Shown piece by piece: positions 58,029-64,000 of a DNA stretch of 64,000 nucleotides; within the stretch, counting starts at the first letter, position 1, and every line of letters starts with the position of its first letter. The notes under the pieces are model-generated. The model searched no databases and was not told the origin of the DNA. It worked only from the letters and a program-made list of their open reading frames with translations. This stretch comes from Salinicoccus sediminis (GTDB lineage: Bacteria > Bacillota > Bacilli > Staphylococcales > Salinicoccaceae), in NCBI RefSeq assembly GCF_000986795.1, contig NZ_LAYZ01000024.1:248001-312000 (forward strand), written 5' to 3'. Made by a program: the position numbers and the translations under genes.

Positions 58029-58816
58029 ACATCCTCACGCATAACTTTTCCCTCCCGCGGTGCAGTACGCCTATACCATTGGTAACACAGTATGATGATT
58101 AGAGCCAGGTCGACAATATCGCCGCCGTAGTACATTACCATCGCTCCGGTCTCTCCATCCTGTCTGATGACATCTTCCGGTGGAGAGGCATAGATGAGTT
58201 TGGATAGAATCTTGTGGAAGCCGAGTGCGAGTACGAGGATTACTGCCCTGTAAAGGAAACTGTGCCGGCGGGATGTGAGGTCTATATAGACGATCGAAAT
58301 GGTAAACAGATAGCCGGCAAGGAATACATGGATGTGGACAAGCGCGTAAAGCCATAGAGCACTGTGCATCAAAGTGAACAGACCGGTCATATACAAGATA
58401 TACAGACCGCCGATATTCAATATGGCTGCAACAAGCGGGTTGGTGATGAATTGGACATAACGACTTTTCAGCAGTCTGCTCAGATTTCTTGCTGCAGGTA
58501 CACTGATTGTGCGCATGAGCAACGTTACCGGCTTACTGAAGACGAGCAGGAGCGGTGCAAGCATGCCAAGCAGCAAGTGGCCGATCATGTGTCCGGTAAA
58601 ACTCTCATGCGCCATATGTGCAAGCGGTCCTGTAAGTGTCGCAGCAGCAACGATGATTCCTAAAAACCAGAATAGGTAACGGAACTTCGGCCATTTTTTA
58701 TGCTTTCTGCCGGATATGAAAGCAGCAACCGGGTACAGCAGCAGTGCTGAGAGCACCAGTATGAGAACCAAAGCTTCAAGACTCGTAAAATCGACCGTTC
58801 CCATATGGACATGCAT
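58019..58816 (-). CDS. ctaG: CtaG-family cytochrome c oxidase assembly protein
   Basis: A 265-residue protein with seven membrane segments of the Firmicute CtaG (caa3 assembly) family: AHMAHESFTGHMIGHLLLGM with its conserved His set, LFTLMHSALWLYALVHIHVF and YYGGDIVDLALIIIL. It helps insert copper into the oxidase. GGAGGGTGAATAGAAC precedes ATG 58816. It follows a DUF2243 gene by 3 bases, an arrangement seen in many Gram-positive genomes. Confidence 0.9.
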   Translation of the reverse strand: MHVHMGTVDFTSLEALVLILVLSALLLYPVAAFISGRKHKKWPKFRYLFWFLGIIVAAATLTGPLAHMAHESFTGHMIGHLLLGMLAPLLLVFSKPVTLLMRTISVPAARNLSRLLKSRYVQFITNPLVAAILNIGGLYILYMTGLFTLMHSALWLYALVHIHVFLAGYLFTISIVYIDLTSRRHSFLYRAVILVLALGFHKILSKLIYASPPEDVIRQDGETGAMVMYYGGDIVDLALIIILCYQWYRRTAPREGKVMREDVQG

Positions 58817-58819
58817 GTT

Positions 58820-59287
58820 CTATTCACCCTCCCGCCTGTTTGACCTCGCAAATAAAATAATACCGCATACAAGTAGAATGACACCCGTCACTGTCCACCC
58901 AAGGTCATAGGGCCATATGTCATCAACCCCATACCGGACCTGATGGACCCGGAGCAGCTTATGGTTGACGACGCCGTCGGCCAGCTGGAAACTGCCGGCA
59001 CCGATCAGTACTGAACTGATGAACCGCCGCAGGCGAAGGGTGTATCGCCTGCGCAGATCGGCAAACATGAACAATCCGGCAACGATGGCGAATAAGGCGA
59101 ACGCATTAAGCAGCCCATCGCTGAAAATCCCGACCTGGGTCGTAGAATGATCATAGAAATGGTGCCACTGCAGAAGCTGGTGAAAAATGATCTCGTCGAT
59201 AAGTGCCATCAGACCCACCCCGAAAAACACACCCGACCACGTATTTGTGGATGCACCGGGGCCATTTGAAGCATGACGGTCAGCCAT
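58820..59287 (-). CDS. DUF2243 membrane protein
   Basis: A ~155-residue protein with four membrane segments. The family signature GVGLMALIDEIIFHQLLQWHHFYD is at the first segment, then SDGLLNAFALFAIVAGLFMF and GAGSFQLADGVVNHKLLRVHQVRYG. Several His residues near the membrane suggest metal or haem contact. It is co-transcribed with ctaG, so a role in respiratory oxidase assembly is likely. ATG 59287 with AGAGGAATGGTATA upstream is preferred over 59311. Confidence 0.87.
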   Translation of the reverse strand: MADRHASNGPGASTNTWSGVFFGVGLMALIDEIIFHQLLQWHHFYDHSTTQVGIFSDGLLNAFALFAIVAGLFMFADLRRRYTLRLRRFISSVLIGAGSFQLADGVVNHKLLRVHQVRYGVDDIWPYDLGWTVTGVILLVCGIILFARSNRREGE

Positions 59288-59520
59288 TATACCATTCCTC
59301 TCCCTGAACATCGTGTTTAATAAAATTTACCCGCATTGCATATATGTTAAAAGCGAAATGTGCATTTGCACACTTCCCCCTCCATTTACCACCTGCTGCT
59401 GCATGATTATCCCCGGAATTCATATGCAATTTTCATATTTATAGTGTGAACATTCTTTGACACGGGTATAAAGACTAATATCTTAATATGATATGGAAAA
59501 TCCAAGGAAGGAGACAAATC

Positions 59521-61401
59521 ATGGAAAAGAAGGTCAGTATCATCATCCCCGTCTATAACAAAGAAAAATATCTGGACCGGTGCATGCAGTCCCTGATAGA
59601 CCTTGATATGGATAAGGATACAATGGAAGTGATCTGTATAGATGACCTGTCGACGGACGGCTCCCTTCAGATCATCAACAGATATGCCGAAAATCATGAT
59701 TTCATCAGAGTGATCGCCCTTGACGAGAACTCCGGCAGCCCCGCCCGGCCGAGGAATATCGGCATGTCAGAAGCCCGCGGCACCTATCTCGCCCTGCTCG
59801 ACGCGGATGACTGGCTGGACAGTGTTGGATTCCCTGCACTTCTCCAGCAGATGGCAGACAATGATGCAGACATCGGGTTCGGTCAAAGTTACAAGCATAC
59901 CAGCAAAAGTGTCAGCAGAATCGCCCGCTTTGCATCCCACAAGGAGGCTGACGGCCTCGTACCCCACAAGATAGAAAAGATATTCAGGGCCGTCGGGCCA
60001 CCCGGAAAGATTTTCAGGAAGTCCGTGGTGCGGGAATACAATATCGGCTTCGAAGATTTGAAATTCGGCGAGGATAAACTGTTTTTTGTCAATCTCATCG
60101 CGAGATGCCGTAACGCCTCCATGACACGGACACCGGTATACCATGTGGACCGCCAGTCTGACAATGCGTCACTGGTCAAAGAAACAAGCGCCCTCGATAA
60201 GGCATCCATAAATATTGAAATACTTAAGAAAATACTGGAAATGGACATTCCCGAGCCGGCAAGGAAGGATGCAATCACCCGCATAGTGGAAGTCGATATG
60301 ATACGCCGCTTTTTCCATACCCGGACGTTCCTCAAAAGCTTCGAGAAGGAAAGATTCTTTGAGCTGTTCGATGAATTCGAGCGTTTATTCCCAGAGAATG
60401 GTCTTGATATCAGAGATCATATCCAGATGGACCGCTTCAAAAATATCTACCACCTGTACAAAAATGCAGAGCGTGACGACTTCATCGAATACATTGAATA
60501 TCTGGTAGATGATAAAAAGAGGAGCCGGTATATCAAAGACAACGTCGTGCATGCCCGGCTCCCCGGCAAATTCTCCGGCCTCATTCCAATCACAGAAGAG
60601 TGTCATGCGGTGTACGGTGGCACCCATCAGATGGACGGGGAATACTATGATATCATCCAGATTTACAGACGGCCGGACGTCACGATCAACAATGTATATA
60701 TGACACGGATATCCGACGAAACCGTGGAACAGGCAATCGATTTCGAACTGCGGGACGATAAGATCCTTATCAAAACGGAAGATATGGTAATGGACGGCAC
60801 TGATATCAATCTCCGCCTCATATTCGACGGCTATAAATCCGCATTGGTCCATGCCACCCCGCCTAACGGAAGTGGACATTACCTGCAGAACAGGCAGAAT
60901 TTTAAGACAGAATTCAAAGAAGTGAAATCCGGATCAATTGTGCCGTCTGAAGACTATATCACAGTACTCCCGGAAAGTGTCGTGAACGTGAAAACCATCA
61001 ATTCCTACGGAGACGAAGAATTCGAAACGGTCATCACTGAGAACATCACAGCCGGCACCAGGTTCGATATCGCTGGAGTGAGCCAATCCAAAAACGGGAC
61101 GCCCCGCCTTAAAACCACAGACGGAACATTAATCACCGCGAACAGGAAATTCGTGAAAAAACTGGACGGGACCCACACTGCCGGATACCTCACAGACAGA
61201 CCGGAGAAAGTGAGGATCATAAAAAAATGCAGGATGTATGATTCCAAAGCCTTTAGTAACGCCCCGGTCAAAACACTGGAGGTTGGGGAAGAATTATTCG
61301 TCTCCGGTATCGTCTACACAAACAGTCTGACCCCCCGGCTGAAAATCAGGGACAGCTACTTTGTGACTGCAAACCTGGATTATGTGCAGGCAGTGCGGTA
61401 G
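59521..61401 (+). CDS. TarS/TarP-like GT2 glycosyltransferase with two DUF5776 modules
   Basis: A ~626-residue protein. GT-A domain (1-~230): KVSIIIPVYNKEKYLDRCMQ, DDLSTDGS, ALLDADDWLD (D-x-D), GEDKLFFVNLIARC. A helical middle (~230-340) and a beta domain (~340-480) resemble the C-terminal part of WTA glycosyltransferases. Two DUF5776 modules follow (~485-555 and ~565-625), each ending PRLK followed by a TAN motif. It probably decorates teichoic acid with a sugar. AAGGAAGGAGACAAATC precedes ATG 59521. No signal peptide, so it acts in the cytoplasm. Followed by an alpha/beta-hydrolase-like gene. Confidence 0.83.
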   Translation: MEKKVSIIIPVYNKEKYLDRCMQSLIDLDMDKDTMEVICIDDLSTDGSLQIINRYAENHDFIRVIALDENSGSPARPRNIGMSEARGTYLALLDADDWLDSVGFPALLQQMADNDADIGFGQSYKHTSKSVSRIARFASHKEADGLVPHKIEKIFRAVGPPGKIFRKSVVREYNIGFEDLKFGEDKLFFVNLIARCRNASMTRTPVYHVDRQSDNASLVKETSALDKASINIEILKKILEMDIPEPARKDAITRIVEVDMIRRFFHTRTFLKSFEKERFFELFDEFERLFPENGLDIRDHIQMDRFKNIYHLYKNAERDDFIEYIEYLVDDKKRSRYIKDNVVHARLPGKFSGLIPITEECHAVYGGTHQMDGEYYDIIQIYRRPDVTINNVYMTRISDETVEQAIDFELRDDKILIKTEDMVMDGTDINLRLIFDGYKSALVHATPPNGSGHYLQNRQNFKTEFKEVKSGSIVPSEDYITVLPESVVNVKTINSYGDEEFETVITENITAGTRFDIAGVSQSKNGTPRLKTTDGTLITANRKFVKKLDGTHTAGYLTDRPEKVRIIKKCRMYDSKAFSNAPVKTLEVGEELFVSGIVYTNSLTPRLKIRDSYFVTANLDYVQAVR

Positions 61402-61515
61402 ACAGCCGTTCCATTACAGAAAATACCAATGGGTTTTCATTTCATAAGTCAATGAACCATGTGTTAGTATATCTCCATAACTGAAACCGACATCACCGGG
61501 TAAAGGAGAATATAC

Positions 61516-62349
61516 ATGGCTGAATCGCAGAAAAACATCGAATATGAATCCCTTGAGAATATTGAATTCCGAAATGATGAGATACAGGAACTGAAGATCA
61601 GAAAAGGAAACCACACCTACTGCCTGAAAATCCATCCAAAATCATCACACGACAAATGTATGATTTTCAGCAACGGTGCAGTGGACCCGAAAAAGAATGA
61701 ACCACCGATCTACATGCGAAGCAGCTGGACAGAAGACATTGATGCATCGACGGTATTCATCGATGATCCGACGCTTCACGGTACGAAGCTGAGGCTCGGA
61801 TGGGGACAGGGCAGCCGGGAAGTATTCCATCTGGAGGAAATTGCGGATATATTGAAAATCCTGTTAAGTAAGATGGCTGTGACGGCTGAAGACACATACT
61901 TCTTCGGTTCATCCGCAGGAGGATTCATGTCACTCTACTACTCCATTTTGATGAAGGGCTCGACTGCCGTCGTGAACAATCCGCAGACGAAGGTGCTCAA
62001 TTATTTGAGGCCGTTTGCCAAAAGTGTGATCAGGCACTCATACGGCATCGATGAGATTGAGAAAATGGAAGAGTCCCTGCTCTACAGGCTGGATATCGCG
62101 GAAGCAATCAGACACCATGGGTACTTCCCCGAAAAGATCTACTACTTCCAGAACCAGAGCTGTGAGGGAGATATTGAAAAGCAGCTCAATCCGTTTTTGG
62201 ACACACTGAAGGGATACGGAATCGATCCTAAAGGGCTCAACATCATCAGCTATTTCGATGAAAAGCTCGGGCATAACCCGATCCGTAAAAATGATACGGT
62301 GAATATCATCAACAAAATATTGAACGGGGAACTTGCCCTTCCAATCTAA
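61516..62349 (+). CDS. Alpha/beta-hydrolase-fold protein associated with glycosyltransferase
   Basis: A 277-residue protein with a nucleophile-elbow motif YFFGSSAGGFMSLYY (G-x-S-x-G-G, Ser near residue 136) and a possible late Asp/His pair (SYFDEKLGHNP). It looks like an esterase or acyltransferase of the type found beside GT2 genes in Gram-positive envelope loci. The N-terminal ~45 residues are acidic and beta-rich. AAAGGAGAATATAC precedes ATG 61516. It is 114 bases downstream of the TarS-like gene and ends at a strong terminator, so the two form an operon. It may acylate or de-acylate the same polymer. Confidence 0.72.
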   Translation: MAESQKNIEYESLENIEFRNDEIQELKIRKGNHTYCLKIHPKSSHDKCMIFSNGAVDPKKNEPPIYMRSSWTEDIDASTVFIDDPTLHGTKLRLGWGQGSREVFHLEEIADILKILLSKMAVTAEDTYFFGSSAGGFMSLYYSILMKGSTAVVNNPQTKVLNYLRPFAKSVIRHSYGIDEIEKMEESLLYRLDIAEAIRHHGYFPEKIYYFQNQSCEGDIEKQLNPFLDTLKGYGIDPKGLNIISYFDEKLGHNPIRKNDTVNIINKILNGELALPI

Positions 62350-62373
62350 AAGGCCGGTTCCCCGTAGAAACTT

Positions 62374-62406
62374 GTCCGTCAGCCCACCCGGCTGCCGGAC
62401 TTTTTT
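62374..62406 (+). terminator. Terminator of the glycosyltransferase-hydrolase operon
   Basis: GTCCGTCAGCC pairs with GGCTGCCGGAC with one mismatch, followed by TTTTTTCG. Confidence 0.88.
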
Positions 62407-62425
62407 CGACAGCAAATGGCTGCCT

Positions 62426-63757
62426 TCATTGTCGTTTTAAAGTGCGGGGGCATGGCAATCCTAAATGTTCACGCAAAGTATCACCTTCATACTCTGTCCT
62501 GAATAAGCCCCTTTTTTGCAGTTCAGGTACAACGAGACTCACAAAATCTTCCAGACTGCCGGGGAGTTCAGGCGGCATAAGGTTAAATCCGTCAGCCACA
62601 CCGGCATCATACCACTCCTGCATCTGATCCACGATCTCTTCAGGTGTGCCGATCAGTGTGAAGTGGCCGCCCCCTGCATTGAGATACCCCAGCAGATTCC
62701 TTACAGTAGGCTGTGTATCGTTGATGATTTCAAGTATCGTTTCATAACGGCCGACAGGGCCGCTAAAGGCCTCGACCGGAGGCAGCTTGGGTACCGGTTC
62801 GTCCAGTTCCCAATTTGAGCAGTCCTGCTGCAGGAAGAAACCCAGTTGTTTCAAAGCTGTTTCAACGGGGAGTTTCTCATCCAATGCCGCCTTTTTGGCC
62901 AGGGCTTCCCCATGGGTACGGCCAACGAATGTGACCAGTCCCGGGAATACTTTGATATGTCTGTCACCCATTCCGCTCCGCCTGATTCTATCGTCCAATT
63001 TTTCACGGAATCTTCGGGCCTGTTTTAAATTCCAGGAGACAGAATAGACGGCATCAGCATATTTCACGGCTAATGAAATACCTTGTCCGGATGCCCCTGC
63101 CTGCATTGATACAGGCTTCCCCTGCGGACTTTTCGGCGTAGTGGATGGCCCGCGCACTTTAAAATACTTGCCCTCGTGATGAAAAGGATGGATGTTTGAA
63201 GCATCTATCAGCTTTCTTTCATCCCGCTGATGCAGAAACCCGCGACTGTCCCACGAAAGAAACAGCTTGTCCATCAGGGCCGCGAATTCATCTGCCTTTT
63301 CGTACCGTCTGTCATGGCACGGCAGATTTTCCATGCTATGATTTAATGCTTCTGCGTCCGTCATTGACGTCACAAGATTCCATCCCACACGCCCGCCTGT
63401 CATATGGTCCAGGCTTAAAAGCTGACGGGAAGCTGTGAAAGGATTGGAAAAAGTGCTTGAAATCGTTGAAACCAGACCCACATGACGGGTCACTTGGGAA
63501 ATGGCGGTCAGATTGACTATAGGGTCAAACCAAAACGCCGGCATATCACTGGCGCTTTTACCCTGGAATGACTGGCTGTCGGCAAAGAACACCGCATCAA
63601 AGCAGCCTTTCTCCGCCAACCGGGCCAGATACTGGTAATAGGAAACATCCCCAATGCGCTCAATGCTGGAATCCGGCATCAGCCAGGCTGCCTGATGATG
63701 CCCGCACCCATACAGCAAAACACCTAGATGCAATTTCTGTTCTTTGGCCTCTGTCAT
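62426..63757 (-). CDS. LLM-class flavin-dependent monooxygenase (NtaA/SnaA/DszA family)
   Basis: A 443-residue flavin monooxygenase of the NtaA/DszA branch: GCGHHQAAWLMPDSS, FDAVFFADSQSF, SRQLLSLDHMTGGRVGWNLVTS, HHEGKYFKVRGPS and QAGASGQGISLAVKYAD. It uses FMNH2 from a separate reductase to oxidise small organosulfur or amine compounds. GAGGTGTAGATAG precedes ATG 63757. The SDR gene upstream on the same strand may belong to the same catabolic unit. Confidence 0.92.
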   Translation of the reverse strand: MTEAKEQKLHLGVLLYGCGHHQAAWLMPDSSIERIGDVSYYQYLARLAEKGCFDAVFFADSQSFQGKSASDMPAFWFDPIVNLTAISQVTRHVGLVSTISSTFSNPFTASRQLLSLDHMTGGRVGWNLVTSMTDAEALNHSMENLPCHDRRYEKADEFAALMDKLFLSWDSRGFLHQRDERKLIDASNIHPFHHEGKYFKVRGPSTTPKSPQGKPVSMQAGASGQGISLAVKYADAVYSVSWNLKQARRFREKLDDRIRRSGMGDRHIKVFPGLVTFVGRTHGEALAKKAALDEKLPVETALKQLGFFLQQDCSNWELDEPVPKLPPVEAFSGPVGRYETILEIINDTQPTVRNLLGYLNAGGGHFTLIGTPEEIVDQMQEWYDAGVADGFNLMPPELPGSLEDFVSLVVPELQKRGLFRTEYEGDTLREHLGLPCPRTLKRQ

Positions 63758-63828
63758 CTATCTACACCTCAATATATTGTTTATGATCACTGCTCTTCCT
63801 AAAGGCTTATACACGGCAATCCAGCCGG

Positions 63829-64000
63829 TCAGTTCATTGTCAGACCGCCATCCACAGTAATATTCTGACCTGTAATACCGCTCGCATCTTCCGAAGCCAG
63901 ATGGACGACCATATTGGCCACATCCTGCGGGGTCGTAACCCTCTGCAACGGCGTTGAGCGGGCAATGAGATCGAACACTTCCGGTGTCGTAACAGCGCTG
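63829..64000 (-). CDS. SDR-family oxidoreductase, 3' end (gene continues beyond window)
   Basis: The minus strand from the window edge encodes the last 56 residues of a short-chain dehydrogenase: RSTPLQRVTTPQDVANMVVH, then LASEDASGITGQNITVDGGL and a TGA at 63829. This is the classic SDR C-terminus (S-G-I-T-G-Q-x-I-x-V-D-G-G). The Rossmann and active-site parts are outside the window, so the substrate is unknown. Confidence 0.9.
   Translation of the reverse strand, partial: SAVTTPEVFDLIARSTPLQRVTTPQDVANMVVHLASEDASGITGQNITVDGGLTMN

Overview
The window looks like a chromosomal segment of a Gram-positive coccus of the family Staphylococcaceae. A Salinicoccus- or Jeotgalicoccus-like genus is more likely than Staphylococcus itself, because the native genes are far richer in G+C than S. 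aureus. Pointers are a complete wall teichoic acid (WTA) set (tarD-tarB divergent from a tarF-like gene, tarG, tarH, tarA), a LysM-CHAP wall hydrolase behind a WalR-type box, a TarS/TarP-like glycosyltransferase carrying DUF5776 modules, a TcaA-like protein and a Gram-positive Wzz/Wze/CpsB capsule system. This genus-level reading is inference from gene content only.

Layout. 1-1.9 kb: 3' part of a sulfotransferase, a small XRE regulator, and a scar made of collapsed wzz, wze and ydcF fragments. 1.9-10.7 kb: an AT-rich, probably acquired, minus-strand operon for a PTS-imported polyol or sugar (Gat-type EIIA/B/C, PRD regulator, PfkB and FGGY kinases, class II aldolase, two phosphatases). 10.8-28.5 kb: one long minus-strand capsule/exopolysaccharide locus running wzz, wze, a CapD-like dehydratase, aminotransferase, ATP-grasp, epimerase, UDP-sugar dehydrogenase, wzx, wzy, GT4, two CapK-like adenylate-forming enzymes, initiating sugar transferase, FemAB-like acyltransferase and ydcF. 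28.7-32.1 kb: an ISL3 transposase remnant, then a very AT-rich island with an HNH protein and a small membrane protein. 32.1-35.3 kb: more polysaccharide genes (second aminotransferase, CpsB phosphatase, ligase/polymerase). 35.6-37.4 kb: a YkvI-type transporter and a YefM/RelE-type toxin-antitoxin pair.

37.7-46.1 kb is the cell-wall block: LysM-CHAP hydrolase, then the WTA genes. 46.8-51.2 kb holds a degenerate AAA+ regulator facing iadA and an NhaC-family antiporter. Both ends of that block carry the same composite intergenic repeat: a tandem array of 41-bp units joined through an identical junction to 42-bp units and then a hairpin. The first copy has about 14 units of the first type and 1 of the second; the second copy has 3 and 7. 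51.8-59.3 kb: a second CpsB-type phosphatase, a hypothetical protein, an MFS pump, an MBL-fold hydrolase, a pyrimidine-dimer-glycosylase-like protein, a HicA-type TA pair with a hybrid antitoxin, a TcaA-like protein, CtaG and a DUF2243 protein. 59.5-64 kb: TarS-like glycosyltransferase with an alpha/beta-hydrolase partner, a flavin-dependent monooxygenase and the end of an SDR gene.

How the parts fit. Most of the window builds and remodels the envelope. The capsule locus appears to make UDP-activated amino and uronic sugars, flip and polymerise the unit under Wzz/Wze/CpsB control, and perhaps decorate it with non-sugar groups, since it has two adenylate-forming enzymes, an ATP-grasp enzyme and an acyltransferase but only one ordinary glycosyltransferase. 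The most unusual observations are the dispersed two-part tandem repeat, the collapsed second capsule locus flanking the sugar operon, the HNH/membrane-protein island, the AAA+ regulator that has lost GAFTGA and the acidic Walker B residues, and a cytoplasmic TarH with a GW-like module.
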